From: an uncultured Eubacterium sp.
Lineage (GTDB): Bacteria; Bacillota; Clostridia; Oscillospirales; Acutalibacteraceae
NCBI GenBank assembly: GCA_905234995.1
Contig: CAJOJV010000009.1
Location: 1-44,114, forward strand
Reading direction: 5' to 3'
Length of the DNA stretch: 44,114 nucleotides
This document shows positions 1 to 8,364 of this stretch, in pieces (position 1 is the first letter of the stretch; each line of letters starts with the position of its first letter). Position numbers and translations under genes: made by a program. The notes beneath the pieces were generated by a model. The model saw nothing but the letters and a program-made list of their open reading frames with translations, had not been told where the DNA came from and ran no database searches.

Positions 1-4
1 AAAA

Positions 5-982
5 ATGAGTTATAATTATTTAAAAAAAATCAGTTTTGTTATTCCGTGTTACGGAAGTGAAAAAACAATTGAAAACGTTATTGATGAAATAATTAATGTG
101 GTTTCACAAAAGTCTGAATATGATTATGAGGTTATTGCTGTGAATGATTGCTCGCCTGATAATGTTTATTTAAAGTTAATTAGCATTGCCTCAAACAACA
201 AACGAGTTAAACTCATTAATCTTGCTAAAAATATGAATCGACCCGGAGCGGTTATGGCCGGCTTAAAATATGCAACAGGCGATTATGTTGTTGTTATGGA
301 TGATGACGGGCAATGTCCGATGGATAGGCTTTGGGAATTGGTTGAACCCTTGAATAACGGTTTCGATGTTTCAATGGCAGATTATCCCGAAAGGAAACAA
401 TCTTTATTTAAAGACTTTGGAACTATAGTTAACAAAAAGATGACGGAATGGATAATTGAGCGACCAAAAGATTTGCAGTTCACAAATTTTATGGTGTTAA
501 AGAGCTATATCGTTAACGAAATAATCAAATATGATAATCCTTATCCGTATATGACAGGATTAATTCTCAGAACTACAAGTAGTATTACAAATGTGAAAAT
601 GGAAGAAAGAGAACGATTTGCCGGTGCGACAACATTTACTTTCCGGAAAATGCTAAAGCTATGGCTTAACGGACTTACGGCGTTTTCTATTAAACCATTG
701 AGGGTATCTTCACTGATTGGAGTAATTTGTGCAATAATCGGTTTTACTTTTGGTATTTTTACAGTTATCAGAAAGCTTGTTGTTACCAATATAAGCACAG
801 GTTGGAGCTCAACTGTTTCGTTGATTCTTTTCATAGGCGGTCTTATTATGATGATGCTTGGAATGATTGGCGAATACTTGGGAAGAATATACATTTCAAT
901 TAATAAATCACCACAGTATGTTGTTAAGGAAACCGTAAACATAGATGAAAATGAAAAGGAATTTAATCAATTCAAAATCTAA
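5..982 (+). CDS. Polyprenyl-phosphate glycosyltransferase (GT2, DPM1/ArnC/GtrB type)
   Basis: A 325-residue family 2 glycosyltransferase. The N-terminal nucleotide-sugar fold has the opening motif FVIPCYGSE (residues 11-19) and the metal-binding acidic motif DDDGQ near residues 99-103. Two hydrophobic segments near the C-terminus (about 230-255 and 268-292) are typical of ArnC/GtrB/DPM1 enzymes, which move a sugar from a nucleotide donor to undecaprenyl phosphate on the cytoplasmic face. The start lies 4 bases inside the window, so no ribosome-binding site can be judged; the N-terminus looks complete. The 3' end overlaps the next gene by 38 bases, which implies one transcript with the two SMR genes. 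The stretch is more AT-rich than what follows. The sugar is not predictable. Confidence 0.88.
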   Translation: MSYNYLKKISFVIPCYGSEKTIENVIDEIINVVSQKSEYDYEVIAVNDCSPDNVYLKLISIASNNKRVKLINLAKNMNRPGAVMAGLKYATGDYVVVMDDDGQCPMDRLWELVEPLNNGFDVSMADYPERKQSLFKDFGTIVNKKMTEWIIERPKDLQFTNFMVLKSYIVNEIIKYDNPYPYMTGLILRTTSSITNVKMEERERFAGATTFTFRKMLKLWLNGLTAFSIKPLRVSSLIGVICAIIGFTFGIFTVIRKLVVTNISTGWSSTVSLILFIGGLIMMMLGMIGEYLGRIYISINKSPQYVVKETVNIDENEKEFNQFKI

Positions 983-1310
983 GTATTTTGTATTTTTACA
1001 TATTGAGCTTCTTATCTTATCGTTAAGCGGCGTTTGTTCTAAGCTTGCGGCGCAGAATGAATTTTTGTCGTTCAAATTCATTTTTTGGTATGCGCTGGTT
1101 CTCGCAAATCTCGGCGTTTATGCAATCGTGTGGCAGCAGATAATCAAGCATCTGCCGCTCACAACCGCGTATGCAAATAAAGCTGTGGGCATAGCGTGGG
1201 GCATCCTCTGGGGCGTGATCTTTTTTCATGAGCAGATTAGCTGGAATATGATTGTCGGCGCAATAATCGTTATTGCGGGCGTAGTTATGGTGGTGAAGTC
1301 TGATGAATGA
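945..1310 (+). CDS. SMR/EamA-type small membrane protein (putative lipid-linked sugar flippase subunit 1)
   Basis: A 121-residue hydrophobic protein with four predicted membrane helices, the size and pattern of the small multidrug resistance/EamA half-transporters (EmrE, ArnE). The conserved region around LSLSGVCSKLAA lies in helix 1 and TTAYANKAVGIAWG in helix 3. The start inside the end of the glycosyltransferase gene is chosen because no later in-frame start precedes helix 1; residue 3 (position 951) is an alternative. It overlaps the next SMR gene by 8 bases. Known parallel: ArnE/ArnF flip undecaprenyl-phosphate-aminoarabinose beside the ArnC transferase. By inference this protein is half of a heterodimeric flippase; a drug or cation exporter role is less likely given the gene order. 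Confidence 0.8.
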   Translation: MKMKRNLINSKSKYFVFLHIELLILSLSGVCSKLAAQNEFLSFKFIFWYALVLANLGVYAIVWQQIIKHLPLTTAYANKAVGIAWGILWGVIFFHEQISWNMIVGAIIVIAGVVMVVKSDE

Positions 1311-1647
1311 AAAAGCTTTGTTTATGCTGATTTTTATTTTCGGCGTTTTCATATCCTCGGCTTCGCAGATTTTGCTTAAAAAAAGCGCCGATAAGGAATA
1401 TCCGAATAAAATCAGAGAGTATCTTAACCCACGAGTAATATTTGCATATACGGTGTTTTTTGCAGCAACGCTGTGTTCAATTACCGCTTATAAAAAGATA
1501 CCATTGTCTCTCGGCCCGATTCTTGAATCAAGCGGGTATGTATTCGTTGCCGTATTGAGCTATCTGTTTTTGAAAGAAAAGATTTCAAAAAAGAAAATGC
1601 TCGGCCTTTCGGTGATTATAATCGGTATAATTATTTACTCAATATAA
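1303..1647 (+). CDS. SMR/EamA-type small membrane protein (putative flippase subunit 2)
   Basis: A 114-residue protein with four predicted helices, including the SMR-like stretch YKKIPLSLGPILESSGYVFV in helix 3 and VLSYLFLKEKISKKKMLG leading into helix 4. It starts inside the preceding SMR gene (8-base overlap), so the two are translationally coupled and probably assemble as a heterodimer with opposite topologies, as paired SMR proteins do. It ends just before a strong hairpin terminator that closes the three-gene unit. Function as a lipid-linked sugar translocase is inferred from the glycosyltransferase neighbour. Confidence 0.8.
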   Translation: MNEKALFMLIFIFGVFISSASQILLKKSADKEYPNKIREYLNPRVIFAYTVFFAATLCSITAYKKIPLSLGPILESSGYVFVAVLSYLFLKEKISKKKMLGLSVIIIGIIIYSI

Positions 1648-1653
1648 AAAATC

Positions 1654-1685
1654 AACCCCCTGATGCTGATGCATCAGGGGGTTTT
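1654..1685. terminator. Bidirectional terminator between the SMR and rubredoxin genes
   Basis: A perfect 13-bp inverted repeat (1654-1666 and 1671-1683) with a 4-base loop, with A and T runs on its two sides. It lies between convergent genes and can serve both strands. Confidence 0.85.
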
Positions 1686-1694
1686 ACTATTTAA

Positions 1695-1853
1695 TTATGC
1701 TTCGGAAAAGCTGTCTTTGCCAACTCCGCAGAGCGGGCAAGCCCAATCCTCAGGCAAATCCTCAAAAGCCGTGCCCGGCTCAATGCCGTTATCGGGATCG
1801 CCGATTTCGGGGTCGTACTCATATCCGCAGATATTGCAAACGTATTTAGCCAT
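1695..1853 (-). CDS. Rubredoxin
   Basis: A 52-residue protein, the normal length for rubredoxin. Both iron-binding Cys pairs are present: C6-x2-C9 followed by GY (CNICGY) and C39-x2-C42 followed by G (CPLCG), with the family motif [18 protein letters not shown] between them. It is a small cytoplasmic one-electron carrier, commonly feeding rubrerythrin, superoxide reductase or NAD(P)H oxidoreductases; none of those partners is in the window. A strong ribosome-binding site (AAGGAG) lies about 7 bases before the start. It is the last gene of a minus-strand operon, 17 bases after the LRR gene, whose inserted domain matches it at 13 of 17 residues over the central motif. Confidence 0.96.
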   Translation of the reverse strand: MAKYVCNICGYEYDPEIGDPDNGIEPGTAFEDLPEDWACPLCGVGKDSFSEA

Positions 1854-1870
1854 AGTTTTTCTCCTTATAA

Positions 1871-3301
1871 TTACTGTCTTGTTGCTGAATAATTAACGGG
1901 AACCTTCTTGCTGAATAAGCCGTTGTTGTATTCCGGAATCCAGCTTTCTCCGCGCTCACAATTCGCCTTGAAGGTATCCTCGTCAGCCGCAACATTAACC
2001 TCTGTTAAGCCGACAAGCTCTTTGGTGTCGTCATTCTTATAAATAGCTTCCCACATACAGTGGTGGCCGATTGAGGTCACAGAGGACGGTATGTACATAT
2101 AATCAAGCCCTCTGAGATGATAGAATGCATCGGAGCCGATCGTTTCAAGCCCCTCGGGAAGGGAATTATAAACATTGGTAAGCTCAGGCAAGGTATCGTA
2201 GAATGTTCCGGTAACCGGAGTTTCGGTCTTGTAGGAATAAATATGCCTCAGAGTTTCAATCTTGAATAATGCCTGCGGACCGATAACCTTAACACCCTCG
2301 GGGATGTAAAGCTCGGTAAGGTTTGCATAAGCAAATGCAAGCTGGCCGATTTCGGTAACGGTTGAAGGCACGATGTAGGTTCTCGTCTTAAGGTTGTACT
2401 CCTCGTAGAAGTTTTCATCATACTTCTCCGTGGTGCCCCAAAGCTCCCACATTTCATTTCCGTCATCATCCTGAAGCTCGGGATGGTAAGCCTGATAATA
2501 GCTGTTGGTTTTTGAATCGCAGTTTTTGCCGTTATTACCCGGGCATTTGAAATCCTCGGGGAATTCCGTCGGCAGTGTACCGGGGGCAATTCCGTTTTCT
2601 GGGTCGCCGACCTCGGGGTCATACTGCCTGCCGCAAACCTCGCATTCCCAGGTCAGATGAGCATAGCCCTCTTTGAGCCTGAGAGTTCTGTCATAATCGG
2701 TGGGATAGAATATGATTTTTGTCATATCCTTGGTATATACAACGCCGTCAACGTCGCAGTAATACGGATTTTCATCGTCAATTTCAACGTACTGAACGTT
2801 CCAGCAGGAATAGATTGATTTGCCGTCTATTTCCCTAACGTCCTTGCCGATGTAAATTCTTTCAATTGCGCCGTCGCAGTTGAAGGCGTAATCGTGAAGC
2901 ACGGTAATCGGCTTGCTTGTGTCGCCGTCAACATAATCAATTCGCACATCTCTTACGCTGCCGGGGTTAGTGAAGGAAACAAGCTCATAAGTGCCGTCCT
3001 CAAGCTCTGAGAATTTGTATTCGGTAGTCTTTAAAGCTCTTACAGAGAAGAAAATACTAAGCGAAATCGCAATAAGAAGGGTTACTACAACGAGTATTTT
3101 CAGCTTCTTTGCATTGTCATAAGAAGCGCCGATTTTCGGAGCCTGAAGCCCTTCAATCTTATATGTCCAAACCTCATCGTCAGGAATGTCAAGCGTATAT
3201 TCAGGCGCCTGCTCGGCAGCCTCCTTAGCCTCCTGAGCAAGGAAATCGTCAGCCTTTTCCTCTACTGCTTCGGGAGCGTTTTTCTTATTCTTTTTACTCA
3301 T
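1871..3301 (-). CDS. Membrane-anchored BspA-type leucine-rich-repeat protein with embedded rubredoxin-like domain
   Basis: A 476-residue protein. Residues 1-66 are hydrophilic and acidic, 67-88 form one membrane helix preceded by lysines (N-in, C-out predicted), and the rest would lie outside the cytoplasm. BspA/LRR_5-type repeats occur at about 130-210 and 300-440, for example [19 protein letters not shown] and [16 protein letters not shown]. Between the two LRR blocks (about 215-290) is a rubredoxin-like segment: C220-x2-C223-G, then [17 protein letters not shown], then C253 and C261. The second pair is C-x7-C instead of the canonical C-x2-C, so iron binding may be altered or lost. The start codon overlaps the upstream transporter stop (ATGA), showing translational coupling. 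LRR parts and membrane anchor are clear; the function is unknown. Confidence 0.85.
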   Translation of the reverse strand: MSKKNKKNAPEAVEEKADDFLAQEAKEAAEQAPEYTLDIPDDEVWTYKIEGLQAPKIGASYDNAKKLKILVVVTLLIAISLSIFFSVRALKTTEYKFSELEDGTYELVSFTNPGSVRDVRIDYVDGDTSKPITVLHDYAFNCDGAIERIYIGKDVREIDGKSIYSCWNVQYVEIDDENPYYCDVDGVVYTKDMTKIIFYPTDYDRTLRLKEGYAHLTWECEVCGRQYDPEVGDPENGIAPGTLPTEFPEDFKCPGNNGKNCDSKTNSYYQAYHPELQDDDGNEMWELWGTTEKYDENFYEEYNLKTRTYIVPSTVTEIGQLAFAYANLTELYIPEGVKVIGPQALFKIETLRHIYSYKTETPVTGTFYDTLPELTNVYNSLPEGLETIGSDAFYHLRGLDYMYIPSSVTSIGHHCMWEAIYKNDDTKELVGLTEVNVAADEDTFKANCERGESWIPEYNNGLFSKKVPVNYSATRQ

Positions 3302-5109
3302 GACATCACCTCCACTGCTTCGGTTTCAACAGCTTCTTCAGCTTCTAAGGCTGCGGCAACATTCTCCTCGGGAGTGCTGTCGTCGCCCTCTTCCATCTGC
3401 TTTCTGGTAACCTCTTCACGGCGGCGCAGAACCTCCATAACGGCATTCTGCTTCTTGTCATCGTAATCCCAGAAGAAATACGGAATGGACATAAGCAGAT
3501 ATCCGATAATATCCATAATAATCGGAACAACGATGATTCTGCTTCTTGATTCGTCAATGAAGAGAACGTCAAAGTTAGAGTTAAAGCCGCCTCTGAGCAT
3601 AAGCAGAGGAATAATCAAGCCGACAAAGGTTGTAATCGGGCCTGTAAACCAGCCGAATACGCCTGAGAAATTCTCAAGTCTTTCGCCTGAAAGATACATC
3701 TGATAGTCGCTGATACGGATATCCATATCGTGCCCGACTGAGGTGGGCACGGTTTTGCACATTTCCATAATAAACAGCATAACGATGGAAATAATGCCGC
3801 AAAGCTTCAGGTTGTGCCCAAGGAAAAGGTAGCTCAGCACGATAACCGTGTAGCCGATAGCCCTTGAGTACTGATAGAAAATCATAATCTGCTTATAAGT
3901 GAATTTCTTTATAAAGTAAGGTGTAAAGAAATCGGGCGGGGTTCCCGCAAAGGAAACCAGCGCAACGATAAGCGAATATGCAAGGCCGCTTAAACGGAAG
4001 GTGTAAAGATACAGAATCGTTGTAAACGCAAGCATACCGTTTCCGAGAGAGTCAAGAAGACCTACAATCGTAAGCGTCCATTTGTACTTGTTACGCATTA
4101 CTCCGAACATACCGTCCCAGATATTAATGCTAACCTTCTTTTCAAGAGGCGGCTGCGGAATACGCTCCTTAATTCTGCCTGCAAGAATAATCGTCAGCGT
4201 TGAGAAGGTGAAGAAAATGCCCGGAATAATCCATTTGAATACTGCAATATCAGCCCACTTATCCTTGGTCATACCAATGAATACGGGAACGAGAATTGCA
4301 AGAATTGAATAGAACAGATGTGAAAGCTTAATCGGATATGCTCTAACGAAAATTCTTTCACGAACGTTAGGCGAAATATTCTGGCAGCACATTTCAAGAT
4401 TGTTGCCGAAGCCGAATACGCAGTAGATTGCGAAGAGCAGGTTTGCAACCCAAACTCTTGTAACCTCGTCGCCGATCGTGTTGTAGAACGGAAGCCAACC
4501 GATTAAGATAACCATAATGTTCATCGGAAGATAATCGCAGTAAAGTGAATACTTATATCTGCCGAATTTCGGAATAAGCTTCTTTCTCCAGAAGATGTTA
4601 CGGGCGCCCTTCCAGCCTGAGTTAAGGATGAAGGTACCCAAAATCTTAATGGAGGATGCCGCCGATATTCCCCTGAAGGAGTTAAGCGTAGCTACCAATG
4701 CGTTGTTCGGATTGAGGTACGGCGTGAAATTGAAGCAAATCATAAATAAGCCCAATAATGCCGAGCCAACGTAAACGAAGTATAGCTTTCTCTCCGTTTT
4801 TTTGGGCAGGAAGCCCAGATTGTCACTAACAATCCACCAAAGGATTGCCCAGAGATATCCGAGAGGCATATTTATAAGTCCGATAACCGAATAGGTAATA
4901 TACGGAAGCTTATAATGATACATCATCAGATAACAGCCCGCACCGAAAGCTATGTATTCCAGAATTTTGGAAGCTGCATAGTTACTTCCGGAGCCGAAAA
5001 GTATGCTCAGGTACTCTTTGTACGGAACATATTTTCCGGGAGCAGGCTTACTCCAGTGAGTTTTGATTTCGGTAAAGAGTTGCTTTACCTTGTTTTCATT
5101 ACCTGCCAT
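3298..5109 (-). CDS. 12-TM MFS transporter, GPH (glycoside-pentoside-hexuronide)-like
   Basis: A 603-residue polytopic protein with about 12 predicted membrane helices in two halves. The second half has a GPH-like segment (SDYQMYLSGERLENFSGVFG) resembling the loop of sugar:cation symporters in that family. The last roughly 60 residues (after DYDDKKQNAVMEVLRRREE) form a long, charged, very acidic cytoplasmic tail, which makes the protein longer than the usual 450-500 residues. A good Shine-Dalgarno (AAAGGGGAAA) precedes the start. It lies 20 bases after hisC and its stop overlaps the start of the LRR-rubredoxin gene. The substrate is unknown; the family assignment rests on pattern only. Confidence 0.7.
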   Translation of the reverse strand: MAGNENKVKQLFTEIKTHWSKPAPGKYVPYKEYLSILFGSGSNYAASKILEYIAFGAGCYLMMYHYKLPYITYSVIGLINMPLGYLWAILWWIVSDNLGFLPKKTERKLYFVYVGSALLGLFMICFNFTPYLNPNNALVATLNSFRGISAASSIKILGTFILNSGWKGARNIFWRKKLIPKFGRYKYSLYCDYLPMNIMVILIGWLPFYNTIGDEVTRVWVANLLFAIYCVFGFGNNLEMCCQNISPNVRERIFVRAYPIKLSHLFYSILAILVPVFIGMTKDKWADIAVFKWIIPGIFFTFSTLTIILAGRIKERIPQPPLEKKVSINIWDGMFGVMRNKYKWTLTIVGLLDSLGNGMLAFTTILYLYTFRLSGLAYSLIVALVSFAGTPPDFFTPYFIKKFTYKQIMIFYQYSRAIGYTVIVLSYLFLGHNLKLCGIISIVMLFIMEMCKTVPTSVGHDMDIRISDYQMYLSGERLENFSGVFGWFTGPITTFVGLIIPLLMLRGGFNSNFDVLFIDESRSRIIVVPIIMDIIGYLLMSIPYFFWDYDDKKQNAVMEVLRRREEVTRKQMEEGDDSTPEENVAAALEAEEAVETEAVEVMS

Positions 5110-5129
5110 AAATTTTCCCCTTTAAAAAT

Positions 5130-6203
5130 TTATTTTTGCTTTATAAAATCAATATATTCTCTCGTTTTCGCAAGGAATATATTCATTTCCTCATTTGTGC
5201 CGATGGTTATGCGAACGTAATTATCAATCCTCGGCAGATTGAAATATCTTATGAAAACCTTCTGCCCCTTCAGCCATTCAAAATAATCTTTCATTGAATA
5301 GCTGCCGTGCGTTGCAAAAAGGAAATTCGTCTGCGATTCAAGCACTTTAAAGCCAAGTTCCTCAAGCTCAGCCTTAACTCTTTCGCGCGTTTCAATAACC
5401 ATCGAAACGGTTTTGTTAAAATATTCGCGGTCGTTAATAGCCGCCGTGCCCGCCGCCATTGAAATGCTGCTGACGGTGTAGCTGTTATATGAATTCTTAA
5501 CAGCCTCAAGCACGCCGATAAGCTCCTTACTGCCGAGCGCGAAGCCGATTCTCATTCCCGCAAGGCTTCTGCTTTTTGAAAAGCTGCCCGTCACGAGCAG
5601 ATTATCGTATTTCTCAACAAGCTCGGCGCTTGAGTATCCGCCGAAATCAACGTAAGCCTCGTCAATAATAACGATTGCGTCCCGATTATATTCCAGCAGC
5701 TTTTCAATAAACTCTCTGCCCTCGCCGATAGAGGTCGGCGCATTCGGGTTCGGGATAACCACGCCGCCGTTTTCCTCTTTGTAATCCTCGGCGTTAATTC
5801 TGAAATCCTCGCCGAGCGGGTAGGTTTTGAAAGGAATTTCAAACATCCTGCACCAAACGGGGTAAAAGCTGTAAGTGATATCGGGAAAGGCGATTGGCTT
5901 ATCACCGTTAAAGAATGCCTGAAAGGCAAGTGCAATAACGTCGTCAGACCCGTTGCCGAGAAATACGTTCTCGGCTTCAAGCTCGTAATAATCGGCAACC
6001 GCGCTTTTGAATTCGGTTGCATTAGCGTCCGGGTAAAATCTTAATTTGCCGCAATTAAAATCGTTGATTGCCTTTTGCACCATCGGGGAGGGGGGATAGG
6101 GATTTTCGTTAGCGTTGATTTTAACGATATCCTTTTCCTTGCTCTGCTCTCCCGGCACGTAGGGCTTGATATCTCTGATATTCTTTCTCCAAAGTTTGTC
6201 CAT
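5130..6203 (-). CDS. hisC: Histidinol-phosphate aminotransferase (HisC-like, PLP fold type I)
   Basis: A 357-residue aminotransferase of normal HisC length. Family features: IRDIKPYVPGEQ near the N-terminus, the substrate loop KINANENPYPPSP (28-40), FLGNGSDDVI (81-90), PNPNAPTS (151-158), and the PLP-binding lysine K210 in GSFSKSRSLAGMRIG. HisC converts imidazole-acetol phosphate and glutamate to histidinol phosphate and 2-oxoglutarate; related enzymes act on aromatic amino acids or cobalamin intermediates. It is the first gene of the minus-strand operon and is not surrounded by other his genes, so an alternative amino-group substrate is possible. The ribosome-binding site is GAGGA, about 6 bases from the start. 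Confidence 0.9.
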   Translation of the reverse strand: MDKLWRKNIRDIKPYVPGEQSKEKDIVKINANENPYPPSPMVQKAINDFNCGKLRFYPDANATEFKSAVADYYELEAENVFLGNGSDDVIALAFQAFFNGDKPIAFPDITYSFYPVWCRMFEIPFKTYPLGEDFRINAEDYKEENGGVVIPNPNAPTSIGEGREFIEKLLEYNRDAIVIIDEAYVDFGGYSSAELVEKYDNLLVTGSFSKSRSLAGMRIGFALGSKELIGVLEAVKNSYNSYTVSSISMAAGTAAINDREYFNKTVSMVIETRERVKAELEELGFKVLESQTNFLFATHGSYSMKDYFEWLKGQKVFIRYFNLPRIDNYVRITIGTNEEMNIFLAKTREYIDFIKQK

Positions 6204-6280
6204 TAAAAATCCTCATAATTATACTTATAAGAATATTCTATCATAATAGTCCGTTTTTAGCAACTGTTAATAATTAATAA

Positions 6281-6309
6281 TTGTTTTATATATATTTTTG
6301 TGATATTAT
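6281..6309 (+). promoter_or_regulatory. Sigma-A-type promoter for rmuC
   Basis: TTGTTT at 6281-6286 and TATTAT at 6304-6309, spaced by 17 bp, upstream of the rmuC ribosome-binding site. Confidence 0.5.
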
Positions 6310-6356
6310 ATAAACATATTAATTATTTATAACATCATTTTTAAACGGAGAAGCTT

Positions 6357-7571
6357 ATGGAAAATCTTTTGTTGGGCGTGCTTATCGCGCTGTCTTTAAT
6401 AATTATCGTGCTTTTAATTGTGCTTCTTGCAAGGAAGCCGAAGCAGGATAATTCCGTCCTTCTGCTTGATCAGAAGCTTGATATAACCTCAAATCAGACG
6501 GCGCAGGGTCTGCAGGCGGTTTCTCAGCAGATGAACAGCCTAACGGAAAAAAACTATCAGCAGATGCTGAAAATCAATGAATCGCTGAATGAAAATTCGG
6601 AAAAGCAGACGAGGCGCGTTAACGAAGCCATCACTCTTATGCAGGAAAGCAATGAGAAAAAGCTTGATGAAATGCGGAAAACCGTTGATGAAAAGCTGAC
6701 GGAAACGCTCAATCAGCGGCTTAACGCTTCGTTTAAAACCGTTTCGGAGCAGCTTCAAAACGTGTATAAAAGTCTCGGCGAGATGAAGGAGCTTTCGGCG
6801 GGCGTAACCGATAACGTCAAGGGGCTCAACCGCGTGCTCACAAACGTTAAGGCAAGGGGCACCTGGGCTGAGGTTCAGCTCGGAAATCTGCTTGATGAAA
6901 CCATTCCGGGGATGTATGACGTTAACGTAAAAACTAATCCGAAGTATAACGGCCAGGTTGAATTTGCAATCAGAATTCCCAATCAGGAGGATGACGGCGT
7001 AACGTATCTTCCCCTTGATTCCAAGTTTCCGATGGAGGATTATATCCGCCTTTCGTCCGCTGCGGAGGAGGGCAATCTTGAGGAGCTTGACAGGGCAAAG
7101 AAAGCGCTTGAGCAGCGCGTGCTCACGGAGGCGCGCACCGTGCGTAATTATATCAGCACCCCCGAAACGACTCCCTTTGCAATTCTTTATCTTGCAACCG
7201 AGGGGCTCTATGCCGAAATCGCTTCAAGCAAAAGCGGAATAATGGAGCGTATTCAGTCCGAGGGCGTTATGGTTGCGGGACCGAGCACTATTATTGCGCT
7301 TCTCAATTCGCTTGCAATGGGCTTCCGCACGATGGCGATTAATAAAAAGGCAAACGAGGTCTGGAAAGTGCTCGGTGCGGCAAAATCGCAATATGATAAA
7401 TTCGGCGAGCTGCTTGCGAAGGCTCGCAAAAAGGTTGATGAAGCGGGCAAGGTGCTTGATGAGGCAGACCACCGCAATGCAATTATTCAGAAAAACCTGC
7501 GCAATGTGGAGACTCTTGACGCCCCCGAAGCAACCGATATTTTAGGTTTGGAAGACTATAATGAACAATAA
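6357..7571 (+). CDS. rmuC: RmuC family DNA recombination protein
   Basis: A 404-residue protein. An N-terminal membrane helix (about 3-26) is followed by a long coiled-coil stretch rich in Gln, Asn, Lys and Glu (about 35-140), then the RmuC domain with the characteristic ARGTWAEVQLGNLLDETIPG and LPLDSKFPMEDY, and a helical tail. RmuC proteins have a PD-(D/E)xK nuclease-like fold and limit inversions and recombination at inverted repeats, by a mechanism not well defined. The start has a GGAG site 8 bases upstream. The 3' end overlaps the methyltransferase gene by 11 bases, suggesting translational coupling. Confidence 0.92.
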   Translation: MENLLLGVLIALSLIIIVLLIVLLARKPKQDNSVLLLDQKLDITSNQTAQGLQAVSQQMNSLTEKNYQQMLKINESLNENSEKQTRRVNEAITLMQESNEKKLDEMRKTVDEKLTETLNQRLNASFKTVSEQLQNVYKSLGEMKELSAGVTDNVKGLNRVLTNVKARGTWAEVQLGNLLDETIPGMYDVNVKTNPKYNGQVEFAIRIPNQEDDGVTYLPLDSKFPMEDYIRLSSAAEEGNLEELDRAKKALEQRVLTEARTVRNYISTPETTPFAILYLATEGLYAEIASSKSGIMERIQSEGVMVAGPSTIIALLNSLAMGFRTMAINKKANEVWKVLGAAKSQYDKFGELLAKARKKVDEAGKVLDEADHRNAIIQKNLRNVETLDAPEATDILGLEDYNEQ

Positions 7572-8319
7572 AAATATTGATAACGGCAATACCTTTGACT
7601 GGGGATTGGCATCCGAAAAATATTCGGAATTCAGGGATATTTATCCGCCCGTTCTTTATGAAAAGCTGCGCGCTCTCGGCGTTGCTGCGGACGGCACCTC
7701 GTGGCTTGACCTCGGCACGGGCACGGGTATTCTGCCGCAGAATTTGTATAACCCGAACGCCCGCATAACGGGCATTGATATATCCGAGCAGCAAATCCGT
7801 TATGCAAGGGAAAACGCAAAAAAGCACGGCTGGAATATCCGCTATTTTGCCGCTCCCGCAGAGGAAACGGGGCTTCCGGATAAAAGCTTTGATTTCATCA
7901 CCGCAGCCCAGTGCTTCTGGTATTTTGACCGTGAAAAAATGCGCGGCGAAATCAAAAGGCTTCTGAAGCCGAATGGCACTTTTATTAAGGTTTATCTTGA
8001 TTTTGTTTATGATGATGAGATAACGGCAAAAAGCCTTGCCCTCGTTAAGCAGTTTAATCCCGATTGGCAGCCCGCGGAAAGCTGGCACGATATGCTTGAT
8101 GAGCTTTTTGACGGCAGAAAAACGGAAAGATTTGAATGTGAAATTCCGTTCACGCGTGAAAGTTGGCACGGCAGAATGTGCGCCTGTCGCGGCACGCTCG
8201 CCTCAATGGGTAAGGAAACCTTTGAAAGATGGAGCGCCGAGCATAAGCAAATGCTTGCCGCTTATCCCGAAAGCATCATAGTGAAGCATAAATTATATAT
8301 CACATGTTTTAATTTGTAA
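7561..8319 (+). CDS. Class I SAM-dependent methyltransferase (Methyltransf_11/25 type)
   Basis: A 252-residue protein with a Rossmann-type methyltransferase core: motif I WLDLGTGTGILPQNLY (about 48-63), motif II ITGIDISEQQIRYA (about 69-82), post-motif PAEETGLPDKSFDFITAAQC and motif III-like IKRLLKPNGTFIKVY. The N-terminal YSEFRDIYPPVLYEKL resembles small-molecule methyltransferases. It overlaps rmuC by 11 bases and ends at a perfect hairpin. The methyl acceptor cannot be predicted. Confidence 0.88.
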   Translation: MNNKNIDNGNTFDWGLASEKYSEFRDIYPPVLYEKLRALGVAADGTSWLDLGTGTGILPQNLYNPNARITGIDISEQQIRYARENAKKHGWNIRYFAAPAEETGLPDKSFDFITAAQCFWYFDREKMRGEIKRLLKPNGTFIKVYLDFVYDDEITAKSLALVKQFNPDWQPAESWHDMLDELFDGRKTERFECEIPFTRESWHGRMCACRGTLASMGKETFERWSAEHKQMLAAYPESIIVKHKLYITCFNL

Positions 8320-8354
8320 AAAAGATGACAGGGGACCGTCCCCTGTCATCTTTT
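8320..8354. terminator. Perfect hairpin; terminator and copy 1 of a GGGGAC-type interspersed repeat
   Basis: A perfect 16-bp inverted repeat (8320-8335 and 8339-8354) around CCG, with A and T ends. It lies directly between convergent genes and can terminate both. Its core AGGGGACCGTCCCCT recurs in diverged form at 9321 and 38129, so it is also a dispersed repeat. Confidence 0.8.
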
Positions 8355-8364
8355 GTAGTAGCGG

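Noticed and set aside
1871..3301. Rubredoxin insertion as a recent recombination with the neighbouring rubredoxin gene
   Set aside because: Over the 51 bases of the shared motif there are 14 differences, many at third positions, so the copies are old.
7483..8169. 228-residue minus-strand reading frame
   Set aside because: Antisense to the end of rmuC and the methyltransferase; shadow frame.
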